DNA of 64,000 nucleotides from Struthio camelus (lineage: Eukaryota; Chordata; Aves; Struthioniformes; Struthionidae), in contig NC_090967.1 of assembly GCF_040807025.1 (NCBI RefSeq), forward strand, positions 3,470,001 to 3,534,000, read 5' to 3'. Positions within the stretch are counted from its first letter, which is position 1; each line of letters begins with the position of its first letter. Both the position numbers and the translations under genes were made by a program. The notes below the pieces were generated by a model, which was given only the letters and a program-made list of their open reading frames with translations, was not told the DNA's origin and did not search any database. Positions 43,107-53,640 of the stretch are shown here, in pieces.

Positions 43107-45999
43107 TCAGGGAATGTAGAGAGCCTGGGTTGCTTGGTAGACCGTGTGTTCAGTGGCCTCTTTAAAGTACTGGCAGCACAGCCAATCCTCAAGGCTGGGA
43201 CTTCCTCCAGCCCCAGCCATCTTCTCTGCAAACTTTAGCAGTAGCAGAGCCCTCTTGACATCCATCCAGCTCTGGAGCAAGGCAAGTGTCTTCTTGCTCC
43301 TGGCAAAGAGCTCCTGGCGAGGCCCCCAGAGCAGGACCTGCAGGATGCTCTTTGCCTGTTCAACAGAGACCATCTTGCAGGGTTCTCTGTGAAGAAGCAA
43401 CATGGCCAAACGCTTAAGTCCTGTGGAATAGATAGACAGGGATGGGATTTCAGGAAGCCTATTCCTTCTGAGGCCCAAGGCATTTTCCAAGGAGATGTCC
43501 ACATGCAAGAGTGTATAGATCAGCATGCCTATATTCAGCTCATCTGCCACTGGGGAGAGAGGTGCAGAAAACCCTTTGGTCCAGTCTTGCTCTTGGGTTG
43601 TAGAAGTAGGTCTTTTCTTTTCTTTAGCTTTGAAGAAGTTACTGATGAGTAGCCTTGGAAGGGAGAGCCCCAGGGATGTCTCTTTGCCTTGCTGGCTCAG
43701 GGGAGGACAAGGGCACTGCACTAACAGCAGGTTCTCTGGGCAGATGTCTCCCTGACCAGCGTTCTGCATTTTGAGGTGCTCCAGCCCTGTGCACACCTGC
43801 AGAAGGAGGAGGCAAGCCAGGCGTTCATAGTGACCGGGGCTGGCCCTGTGCACGTCGTGAGATTCCTTTACAAAGTCTGCCAGGGTCTGGTAGGGAACCT
43901 CAGGAGAAATGAGAACCTGCAGGACAGGAGGGGAGCCAAAGAGGGCTGTGTCCTCTTCTCTGGACAGAGACTGTCTGTGCTTCCTGGGGTTTCTTGGGAG
44001 TGCAAGCTCCTGAGGGAGGGAGTCAGTGAAGTGGCCGATCACTCGCTGTATGCTACAGTGCACCCCGAGGGAGGTCTGCACGGCCAGGCTGCAGGAGCGG
44101 GACTTGAGGACCTGTTAGGAGAAGAGACATGGCTTGGCCAGCTGCACGAGGACAAAAACAATGGGTCAGCCAGTGCCTTGTTCTGGTCCAGGCCACAAGC
44201 TCAGCTCAGCGCCACCAGGCCTGCCTGGGACAGGTTCTGCATAGGTTACTGGGAGACAGCAGTACCATTGCGTCCTTTGGCAACTACTGGGAGGGGAAGT
44301 GATGAGGAATGGACAAGCCACGCACAGCACTGGGCTCTCTCCTTGCACCCGTTCAGCCCATCGATGCCTGCTGAAACACGTCCCTGCCCTAGAATGGCTT
44401 TGAGCAAGGAGTGGGATGGGAAGGGGGAGGTTCGTCACTCCAGCCCAGCTCAAGAGGGCTGGAAAACTGCTGCGTGAGGTCTGATCCTGCACTACCAGGG
44501 AAGTCAGCTCCACTCCAGCTTCTGCTTTATGTCCACTGACCCACTGAGACCTCTCAGCAGGTCATTTTCCCCAGTGACGCTCTTCTCCTTGATGTGTCCT
44601 CTGGACTATTTCCAGGTAGAAGCATCCCTGGACAGGCTGCTAGCTACAAAACCATGCAGGGAGCCATCTCCCCCACCCCTCTGTGACATATCAGCAGGGT
44701 CTTTGTTAGGAAATGAAGAAATAGGTGCTAGAAGGGGAAGTGCCTGCTGTAACAGTGAGTCAGTGAAAAAGCCAGTGCTCCTGACTCTCATTTCATGCTC
44801 ATTTGAAGCATCACAACCCCCCCGCCCGCCCCGTGCACTGTGGGAGTGGATTCCCTCCTGACGGTGAATAGTCCTGAACAGGGCAGAGGCAGGACTGAGC
44901 TGAACTATTTCAGGCTCTTTCTCTGATTTCTGTGCTTACCTTGGCTGCAAATACCAGCTGGGCTTGTTCAAAGGCAAAGCCGACTCGGAAGTACCAGGCA
45001 TCCCCTGATTCACAACATGGGTCCTTCTCCAGGATCTTGAGATCTGCCCATTTCTTCCCTGCCAGCTCTGCTCCCAACAGCTGCTGCCAGTCCTCCTTCC
45101 CCAGGAGATCCTCCTGGATGTGGGCTGAGAGCCGGGCCAGAGATGCCCACTGGCACCCCACCACCACCTCGCACACCTTAGCTCTGCTCTCCAGGGCCTG
45201 AAAGAGGTGTCCAAGCTCCCCGTCGGGGGTCATGAACGTCAGCTCCGCTGGGCTGGGCGATGGTGCCAGGTTGCCTTTCTGCAGGCTGCTCTGGGCCACA
45301 GGTGCCCCCAGGCTTTGGGACTTGGTCAGGGGCCTTTTGGGTCCCCAGCAAGGTCTATCCCGTGGTGGGCTGGAGCTGGCAGCCCCCTCCTCACACCTCG
45401 GATGGGCTGGCAGGATGCTGTAGAGGATGCTACTGGTGTGCGGCAGGGTGTCATCCCGACAGTGACGGGCCAGCCCCTGCTCTGGGAGGGACTCGGCTCG
45501 CTGGAGCTGCTTTTTCGGCAACGGGGGAGGCAGGGGGTCCCGGCCGGTCTGAGAGGGGGGTCTTCCAGCTCCTTCCCTTCGGCTGGCCTTGGCGGGGACG
45601 AGGTGAGCCCGCACCTCTCCTAGGGAAGAGGAACAGACGCAGGAGGGCTGAGCCTTCCCTGGGTGGGGAAAGAGGTGGGGGACAAGGGATGGGGATGGTG
45701 GACTGGCATATAGTTATTTGCCCCCTCCTGCCACATATTTCCAGCCCCAAAGCGATGCTCAAAGCCCAACCCCGACCCTGCTCTCAGGCAGCCCAAAGGG
45801 ATGCCAGCCGGGTGCTGCGGGAGGGTGTCAGGGACACGACCGGTGTTTGCCCCCCCCCCCCCCGGCCCAGCTGGCCCCTCGGGGCCCTGCCTGCCTGAGC
45901 GAGGAGGGCAGAACAGCTGGGGCATCACTCACCCATGTTGCTGTAGATGAGGGCTGAGTCGGGGGGCTGGGGCGAGTGGCCCCCCTCGGGATCCAGCAT
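43107..45999 (-). CDS. PEAK3: PEAK3 pseudokinase (C19orf35 orthologue), three coding exons
   Basis: PEAK3 is the short member of the PEAK1/PRAG1 pseudokinase scaffolds that assemble adaptor complexes at the cytoskeleton. Coding exons are 45999-45933, 45619-44940 and 44111-43107, with GT/AG borders and phases that join in frame to 583 residues (about 473 in human). Residues 17-28, with IYSNMG at 18-23 then EVRAHL, match the human start region including its Tyr motif. A Pro-rich PLPPPLPKK (51-59), a Crk-type SH3 site, is followed by RAESLP (63-68), in the place of the human 14-3-3 site. ESGDAWYFRV (226-235) leads into the pseudokinase. Lys249 at the exon 2/3 junction fits the VAIK lysine, but the HRD loop reads GDICPENLLL (370-379) and DFG reads SNF (406-408), so catalysis is not expected. 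LEDWLCCQYF (556-565) belongs to the C-terminal dimerisation helices. The first 15 residues depend on the chosen ATG. Confidence 0.93.
44112..44939 (-). other. PEAK3: PEAK3 intron 2
   Basis: Bounded by donor GTAAGC after exon 2 and acceptor CTAACAG before exon 3. No other feature seen. Confidence 0.85.
45634..45932 (-). other. PEAK3: PEAK3 intron 1 with poly-C tract
   Basis: A short intron between the 67-nt first coding exon (donor GTGAGT) and exon 2 (acceptor CCCTAG). A 14-C run (+ strand) lies at 45850-45863. Confidence 0.8.
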
Positions 46000-46380
46000 G
46001 GGGGCAGATGATCTGGGGGGTCCCAGGTCCAGGCTGCCGGCGCGGGAGCGTGCTGCTCCCTGGGCTTGCGGGATGTCCCTGCACGGAGACGAGAGTCAGC
46101 GCTCGCCCCTCCGTCAGGGTTTCCGGCTCCTCTTGGCGTTGGCTCAGGGGAAGTAGGAAGAGAAAGGGGAAGTGGTGGCTGGGGTGGCCCTGGTTTGGGG
46201 GAAGGATTGGCGGGGGGGAGTTGGTGGCCTTTAGGAGGGAGTTTGGCAACAGCCTGTGACACCTTTCTCGCAGGGGGTCTCCAGCCACAGCGTTGCCCTG
46301 GCAGCTGGGGGGCTCTTGGAGCGCTCCTGCACGACAGAGGTGCCCTTTGGCGGTGGGGGTTTGTGCACCTCCGTGTGTGC

Positions 46381-46447
46381 TTGTGCACGCATACACACGT
46401 GTGTGCACGCACGCGTGTGCACAGATGGGCTCACCCCCCCCCCCCCC
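46381..46447. repeat. CA/CG-type microsatellite and poly-C tract
   Basis: An imperfect CACACGTGTGTGCACGCACG-type repeat is followed 15 bp later by 14 C residues (46434-46447). It lies in the presumed PEAK3 5' region. Confidence 0.85.
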
Positions 46448-46799
46448 TTCGGTGGCTGCAAGGAGAAGGTGATGCTGGAGCAGGAGAAGCATGGGATGAG
46501 AGGAGGAAAATCCCACCAGGGTGCAGGGCTGGGGCAGCAGCGTGCCTGTGGACAGACACAGAAACGGGTGGTGGGGGCAAGAGGGACCGAAAGGCACCCA
46601 GAGAGGCTGAAAAGGAGCCGTCTGTGATCTCGTTCGGGCTCGGCGCCACGGTGGGTTTCACTTCCCTTTGCCCCAGGCAAGCTCAGTGCAAACCTGCAGC
46701 TGGGCCCGTGCCTTCGCAAGCAGTAGTGGAACTGGGGAAGGGGGGGGGCTTTCTCTAAAAAAATCCCCACAGTTTTCTGCTGTGGACATCACTTGCTGA

Positions 46800-47310
46800 A
46801 CAGCTTCACCCCTCTGTGGCTGACGTCGTTCCCCTGCTCCAGGACCCCGGGGGAATTGGGGATTATCACGATGCCTCTCCTGAAACGCGGCGCTGCGGTG
46901 GCCTCACCGGGCTGGACGAAGAGAGGAGCCCGGCCGCCGGCGGAGGCTGCGCCGGGGACGAGACGCGGCCCTCGGCGCTGCCGGGAGCCGCCTTGCACAA
47001 CTCGGTGCAAGCCCGCTCACTGGAGGACGCGCTTTCAAAACACGTTTCCCGGCATCGTGCGGGTTTAAGGGCGGCCGAGGGTTCGGCATCGCTCCGGCTC
47101 AGTGGCTGGCGCTACCCCGGGGATGAAGCTCTGCCCGCGGAGGGTTGCGTGACGGCCGCACGAATTGCACCACCTTCAGTTCTGAACACGGCGAGTGTTA
47201 CAACCTGCCGCGGTTTGGTGCAATCTGTTTACTTCACTTTGGCGGCTCCGGGGAGGCTTCACGCTCCTTTTCCCGCGGCGCTTTCTAGGCGTTATCAGCG
47301 TTGCAGGGAG
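46800..47310. promoter_or_regulatory. CpG island, probable PEAK3 promoter
   Basis: A compact CpG island (for example CGGCCGCCGGCGGAGG near 46930), starting with TGACGTCGTT, a CRE-like site, near 46820. It lies 0.8 kb upstream of the PEAK3 start codon. A possible acceptor just before the PEAK3 start (exon boundary near 46012) would allow a non-coding first exon here. Open frames on the + strand (up to 169 codons) overlap the island but do not resemble any known protein. Confidence 0.55.
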
Positions 47311-47589
47311 GGATTTCCACTGTAAACCACCCCCCAAACCTTATTTAATTCCCGGTTTTGCGAGTCGTGTTGTACTGGTTATATTGGCTAGGTGGGATTT
47401 TTGATTTTTGTCATTTTTTGGCCAACATTTCCTGAAGCATTTACTCTTTGGGAGCTGAATCTTCAACAAACACGGTTTCTCCCCAGGTATTACATGCGCT
47501 GGGAGGACACGAATCGCCAAAAACGCAGCAGCCACAAATCCCCCTGCTGCTATCTGTCCCCTCTAGGATAAAGCTGCGCTTTTGACATT

Positions 47590-47700
47590 TGAAAACATGA
47601 AACGTTTGAATATCTGCCCCCTTGTGTTTAGTCTTTGAGCTAATTAGCAAATAACTAACAGCACTAATTAGCAATTAGCCTGTGAGCCGATGCTGGCCGG
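47590..47700. promoter_or_regulatory. Homeodomain-type motif cluster
   Basis: TAATTAGC occurs at 47641-47648 and 47665-47672, 24 bp apart, with CAATTAGCC directly after. The block is AT-rich between CpG-rich neighbours. TAATTA is the core of many homeodomain sites; which factor binds cannot be told. Confidence 0.4.
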
Positions 47701-48011
47701 TCCAGCGCGGGATCCACTTTGCTGAGAGCTGCACGGTTGCCAGCCAGCCCGGAGGCCGGCGTGCTAGCGGGATGCAGAAGACGTGGATTTTCACGAGGAA
47801 AATGCAAACGCCTGGTCCCAGCCCTATTGTATTTTTAAAGTTTGCGCGTTGAGCTCGTCGGGGCTCTGAGAGTTTTTTTTTTTGGCTGCTCCTGTGGGAG
47901 CAGGCACCGTGCCAGGGGCTCGGGGGCTGCTTTGGGGCTCAGCTGGTGCCTGCTGGTGCCAAACACCAGCCAGGAGGCAGCCCGCATCTGTGTTTTCCTT
48001 GCAGTGCGGTT

Positions 48012-48050
48012 GGTTTTTTTGTTTTGTTTTTGTTTTTGTTTTTGTTTTTG
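48012..48050. repeat. (GTTTTT)n low-complexity repeat
   Basis: Five G-spaced T runs, four of them in GTTTTT register. It may be the remnant of an A-rich tail in antisense or a simple repeat. Confidence 0.9.
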
Positions 48051-48439
48051 CAGTTCCTGTTTTCTCATCGACATCACCCAGAAATCTGGCAGGTTTGCGT
48101 CTGTTTGCCCACGGCGCTTGTCAAGGGCCCGTTTCCGAGGCACCTAGGCCATATGCTAGAGCTGATAAAATATTTATTGGGACCGAGGCGTGTTTTAATA
48201 CCTAGAGCGCTCAGAAAGGCTGGGCAATAACGTGGGAGAAGGCAAACAACACTTTGGCAGTGAATCAAGAGGAGGGATGGGGTGGGGTGCTACGAGGGCC
48301 AGTTCTGCCGCCTGCGAGGGCAAGCTGGCAATCGCCATCGACAGGGACCATTTCATCTCCTTCCTACGTGGGCTGCTGCTTTGCTTTTCCGGCTTATATC
48401 CACCCTGCCGGTACTTCCCAGTGGCAGTGGGGCTCTAAT

Positions 48440-48690
48440 AATTATTTAGCTCCCGAGGGAATTGCAACTAATCACTGCAGAGCACTGAAGCGTGGCTTTA
48501 TATTTCTCCCTAAACACGTCATCTCGGGCTACAATGTTGTAAAAATAAGGAATATAAATGGAGAGCATTTAAGATGCAGCAGGATCCTGGGCTTATTGAT
48601 GGTGTTCAGCAGCAGGGTCAGTATATTCCCTTCACCCTAATCAGTCATTTATGTTAATGAGCGTGCAACAAACTGTTTTAAACAACAGTA
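48440..48690. other. AT-rich element, copy B of a diverged pair
   Basis: Collinear with copy A at 42.2 kb; see that entry for the match counts. The spacing between the first and last matching blocks is 168 bp here and 154 bp in copy A. Unlike copy A, this one also has ATTATTTAGC near 48440 and ATGTTAATGAGC near 48651. It lies in the PEAK3-LINGO3 intergenic region. Confidence 0.7.
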
Positions 48691-49345
48691 AATCTATTAG
48701 AAGCAGCAATATTTCTCCCTGATGAGTAATCTTACCTTCAAGATAAACCAGAGTCCATTAGGAGGAAAAAAGTACCAAATTAATGAAATGAATGTGGTGC
48801 CACCGAGATAGATGGGGAATGAGCCCAGTGGAGACCCGCAGCTGGGCAAGAAGGAAGCCCTTTTCGGAGACGTAGTCACTGCAAATATTCTGATGCCTCT
48901 TATTATAACGAAGGAGACAATGCCAAGGTGAAAAGCAATCCAAACCTTTAAACAGCAACGTGGTCTCTATATTGCTAAGCACTTCAGGAATATTAAGCAA
49001 ACGCTCATCTGAGCTGGGGTGTTCACCCCTTGCCTGCTGCGCTGGGACGTTTCTGAGCAAAAATGGCCTGGGGATAATTGTTAGAGTTGAGCTTTTAAAG
49101 GTTTGCACCTGTAACTTCAAAAAAAAAACCCAAACCTGAAAATCATTTACAGTATACTGGCATTACCTGGAAATGAGTGCAATGTACACCAGCACTTTGG
49201 GTAAGAACTAAATTGGTTTCTAAATTGGCCCAGCGTTAAATCACTTTGCAAAATTAAATCTCCTAATGTCAGTTCCATGATAACACTCCAGTGCCAACTG
49301 CAAACAGCAAATTAAAGGTGATAAAGCAACCTAGCGACTCCCTAA
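48691..49345. promoter_or_regulatory. AT-rich block, candidate conserved non-coding element
   Basis: About 650 bp of low-GC, non-repetitive, complex sequence set between GC-rich segments, with many AT-core motifs (AATTAATG near 48780, AAATTAAATCTCCTAATG near 49250, CAAATTAAAGG near 49310). No coding frame is plausible. This texture is typical of conserved vertebrate enhancers in GC-rich regions, but conservation cannot be seen from one genome. Confidence 0.4.
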
Positions 49346-50859
49346 ATTAGAGAAATTGCAGGTATACCAGCCAAACCGAAAAGTCACACTTTTGCTGTTT
49401 CTCCTAACGGCCCTTGCCAAAAAAGAGCAATGGCAAAGCTCTGCATGGAGAGGAAAGAGCTCTCCCGCTGGGAGTGCCTTGGGAGGCCGATTTTGGGATA
49501 AACCCGGAGGCGCCGCTCTCCGTGGCACCTCGGGTTACATCTGCCGACTGCTTTTGCAGGCGTCGCCGAGCGTCCATCACCTTTGGTGGCTGCCGGGCCA
49601 GGCAGGTCTCAGCCTCAGCGCCGAGGTGCGAAGCCTCTTGCTCCGCGCTGAACTCCGCGGTCCTGGGATTTGCGGAGCCGAAGCAGGGAACTTGCACTTA
49701 GCCAAAGTCTTTTTTTAATTGTATACGGAAACTGGTTTCTCTTCCCAGCGGGGAGATAAGTTCTTTCAATGCAGCCGCTGGAAAAATTGCGTTTTCTAAT
49801 TGCCTTTTTGTTTTGTTTTGTTTTGGAGGGGGGGGGCATTATCCGTAATACTTAGCCGAGACGGGGGCTCGAGGTGCCGAGAGGAGACGGCTGCCCTGGC
49901 ACGACCTCCGGAGGGAAGCGGCTGAAAGCACTTTCGGAGCCGGTTTCCCAGCATTTTTGCTCCCGGCGACTCCCTTGCACCCAAAAAGCTGCCGAAGGAG
50001 CCGGCGGGCTCAGACCTGGGTGCCCCCAGCTCCCTTCGACACAGGTCGCTGCACTAATTGCGTGGTTAAATTAACAACTTTAATGAAGAACGGGGTGGTG
50101 CGGGGGCGAACGAACCTCATCATTGCACATCAGGGCTAATTAGCTTGAGCACGGTGCCGTCTCAGGCAGCTCCCTTGTCACCTCGCCGCCTCCCCAAGGA
50201 GCCGCCGGTTCCCGCTCAGCACCCGCCGGCGCTCCTGCCCCATGGCGCTGCCCCGCGCCCGCCAGCCCCCAAACCCGGATCGGGGAGGCCGCCGACGAGC
50301 TGGGGGCGGTGGGATTTGGGGCGCGGGATGGCCGGAGCCGGTCCAGGGCTGTTTTCTCCAGCAGATGGAAGCATTGCCTGTGCTTGCACGGCGCCATCCC
50401 GGTTCCTGTCCCCAAGCTGGCACCCTGGGGTGACCAACGGTGAAGGAAGCATGGGAAAAAATCGGCTTTTGAGACCAAGGCGAGCGTTTCGGAGAGGGTC
50501 AGCAGCCCCTTTGCCTCTGGGAGCACGGGGCGGAAGGACAGACGGTCCCCAGCAGCTCTGGCCTGGGTCCCGCCGGCGTCTGGCAGGGACACGGATGGGG
50601 ACGGCCTCGCGCGGGACCGTGGGAGAGGGGGCACGACGTGAATGTTTTCTTTAGCAGGGGAAAACGCGCGATGCCAGCAGGCCCACAGCAGCCGCGTCCA
50701 CGTGGGACCAGCTCCCGCCACCCCCTTCATGCTCCAGGCAGCCGAAAAATGAGGGCTCAGCGCGCGCGCGCACACACACGCGCGGGTTCATCCTTCCCGA
50801 CTTCCCTCTTCTTCCCTCCGCACGTGGAGGGGGGATGCTAGCGTGGCACCCTTCAGATT
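49346..50859. other. CpG-rich intergenic sequence
   Basis: CpG-rich over much of its length, notably 50150-50650. Long frames on both strands (up to 211 codons) overlap each other and are Pro/Ala/Arg-rich, as expected from base composition. A TAATTAGC motif lies at 50137-50144 in a small AT-rich patch (50050-50150). An alternating CG/CA run lies at 50759-50784. Function unknown. Confidence 0.4.
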
Positions 50860-50869
50860 AAGGGCATAA

Positions 50870-51080
50870 ACGCTCCCTTGCTAATTAATAATAGATTAAC
50901 GGCGGGGGCAGTCTGTTAACACATGCGCATTAATCATTTACCGGGTATTAATCTGCTATTCCCTGCCCTCGGAAAGTTGCTTTAGCATCGCTTCTGAGGT
51001 GTTTGACAGGGCTGGCAGGGGCGTTTGCCGGGGAAGCGATGGCAAAGCCAAACCCACCTATTAATACTCGCTCGGGAGCC
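50870..51080. promoter_or_regulatory. AT-rich candidate regulatory element
   Basis: TAATTAATAATAGATTAAC, GTCTGTTAAC with ATTAATCATT 8 bp later, and GGTATTAATCTGC lie within 80 bp. The paired GTTAAC/ATTAAT half-sites recall homeodomain or HNF1-like dimers. The block stands out from CpG-rich surroundings. Confidence 0.4.
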
Positions 51081-53640
51081 GGAGCCCTGCTCTGAGCCGT
51101 GCCCGAGGCACTTTGGGTCCCTCACCGACGCAGAAACCTGAACGTGGGATGTTATCCCCCCCTGAATGGGGGGGCTGCTGCTTCTGCGATGCCAGCCGTC
51201 ACCGCTACAAAATCAGGAGCTTTTACTTAATAGTTTGTTTGTCCGTGGACGTTTGGCTCGATCCAGCTCATTCATTTTTAAAGGTGGCTGCTCAGCCTTC
51301 ACGAAACCCTCCTATTAGCCAGCATGAAAAAGCTCCCTGCAGTTTGTCACGTCCGGATTCCCTGCCCGAGCCGCTGCCTCCCCAGCGCTGCACAGCCCCG
51401 CGCGCTGCTCCCGTCTCCGGACCCTGCGCACGGCGCTGCATAAATCCACGGGGTGATTAATGCCCGCCAGGATGCCCTCCCCGCTGCCAGGAGAGGCTAA
51501 AATCCCCGGGGCACCCGGCTGCTCTGCACCCGGCTGCAGCAAGGCCAGACCCCGCGCGCGGAGCAAGGGCGACCGGGGTGCCTGGTTTGCGCAGCGGAGC
51601 GGAAGGTTGGACCCGGCCCGCGACCGGCTTCTCTGGCTCCTTCGCAGCTTCGTGGCCAGGCACCCACAGCATCGCTGTCACTCCTCTTCGCAGGCCTTTC
51701 TCCATCGATCTCGGCTTTTCTTATCCCGCGCGCATGAGGAAGAATAAGGGGGGGGGGGAAAAAAAAAACAAGCAACCCATGAGAGTCCTGTTTTTTTTTG
51801 TGTGTTTTTTGTTTTTTTCCCGCAAATATATTTCACATGCTTGTTACATAGAAAACTGTGCAAGTTCTGTACTGCCAAAACCCTTCCTCTGCCAGCAGCG
51901 GGCATTTTCCCCGCCGCCCGATTTCCATGCCCGGACCTCCTCCCCACGACCCCCCCACCCCGGTTAAAAAAAAAAAACAAAACCCAGACACCGAACGAGG
52001 ATGCGGGAACTGCGCGGGTGACACCAGGGGACTCCGGCCACGACACGGCATGCACGGCTCAGGGAGCAGGGGGGGGCTGAGCGGGGGGGGCCCCTGGCAT
52101 GCAAGGGGGCCGCGGGCTGATGGCAGCGGCGGATGGCTGGGGACAGACAGGGAAACGCCTCCGCGACTCGCAGGGCCACGGCGGCGCGCGAGGGGCTGAC
52201 ATCGCGGGAGCGGGGCAGGCGCGGGAGCAGCCTCCTTAGCAAAGCGGGTCGGAAGACGAGGTTTGAACGCTGAGCCCCGGGCGCTGGTGGCATCTATGGG
52301 CTCGCTCCTTCGCCCCGCTCCTTCTGGGGGTCAAGCCCAGTTTGAGGACAAAGCCAAAACCTGTTGAAGTGACGGGGGGGGGGAGGTCAAACCCAGCGTT
52401 GTGCCCATGGGGCTTACGTCAGGGCTGGGACGGGAGCAGGATGGGGTGCACTGAGCTATGGGGTGCAGGGGGCAATGTGAGCAGCCACTGTGGCTCATGT
52501 CCCTCCCAAGACGCTTTTGTCCCATCCAGCAAAGCCGATGGGCAAATCCCTGCCGGGCCGTTCGGTGCTGCCATGGTCTGTGTGCCGGCCGTGGCAGAGG
52601 GCCAGTGCCCCTGGGCTGCCAGCCCCCACGGCTTGGGGGACGTCCGTGTCCCTGTGCCACGCAGCACATCTCAGCCGTGGGCTCCAGCATGGAGGGGAGG
52701 ACTGTGCTTTCCAGCAGGTTTCAGAGCTGGGAGGAAGCTGCTCGAGCTCCTGCGTGACTTTTTGGGATTGCACGGACAAAACACAGCGCCTCAAACGTAC
52801 CTCCGAAGGTGCAAGAGCTGGACGAGCAATCCTGCCCTGCACCCCCTGTGCACAGGGCTGCGGGCTGGGCGCTGCACAGGCAAGCACAGCCCCAGGCCCG
52901 GCCTGTTGGGCTGCTCGGGGCAGCAATGGCCTTCCCATCCCATCAAAGCCCCGTCCAGGCTCTTCGCTTCCAGCACTGGCAGCTCCGCTCCTTCTCCCAA
53001 CCATAACAATTTGCCCCCGTGCCGAAGGTGGCGGGGGCCACGGGCAGGGGCAGACGACCCACAGGGGCGAAGGACCGCTCCAGATGCCTGGACCTTGCAT
53101 GCACAGTCGCGTCCTGGTGCTCCTTCCCCAAAAGCACAGGGAAAGCAGAGCACCCTGAGGTTGTCCCAGCAGCTGGGCCACCCTGGGGTGCATGGCTGAG
53201 CCTCAGCACCCCTTCCCGGGAGCCACCCTCCTTCCCTTCGCCTGCTCTCCCAGTGCTCTGCAAGTGCTAAACCTTGGCTTAGCCTCACCGTTCCCCTCCA
53301 AAACCAGGCGGGCCGCCAGGCGCTCTGATAGCTTGAGTGCCGAGGAAATAAAAATAAGCAGGGATTTGCACGCAGGAGCACGAGGAGGCCCTGAAAGGGG
53401 CCACGAAGCCCCAGAGCCGGCCCTGCAAAGTGGCCTCTCCTCGAGCCCTAGCTCAGGGGGTGCCAGCCTGGCTGGGGACCATCCCCGCGGCAGGAGCTGC
53501 TGGATGCGGGCACTTCTGCCACGGAGAGGAGGGCTGTGCGCGCTCACGCATGCTGCGCACGCGCATAGAGGCACGGATGCAGACAGCAGTAGCCAGCGCT
53601 ATCTGGGGAGCTTCTTTCTGCCTTTGCTGTGTTGCTCTTG
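51081..53640. other. CpG-rich intergenic, downstream of LINGO3
   Basis: CpG-rich between about 51.35 and 52.3 kb, with GATTAATG at 51452 in a small AT-richer spot. Several overlapping frames of 200-285 codons at 52.3-53.2 kb exist on both strands and look like composition artefacts. No exon is supportable. Confidence 0.4.

Noticed and set aside
46816-47325. 169-codon + strand frame in the CpG island
   Set aside because: Composition-driven; no recognisable domain, no convincing start context, overlapping frames in other phases.
52342-53199. 285-codon + strand frame downstream of LINGO3
   Set aside because: Overlaps frames of similar length on the same and opposite strands, shows no domain or splice framing, and lies in GC-rich DNA where stops are rare.
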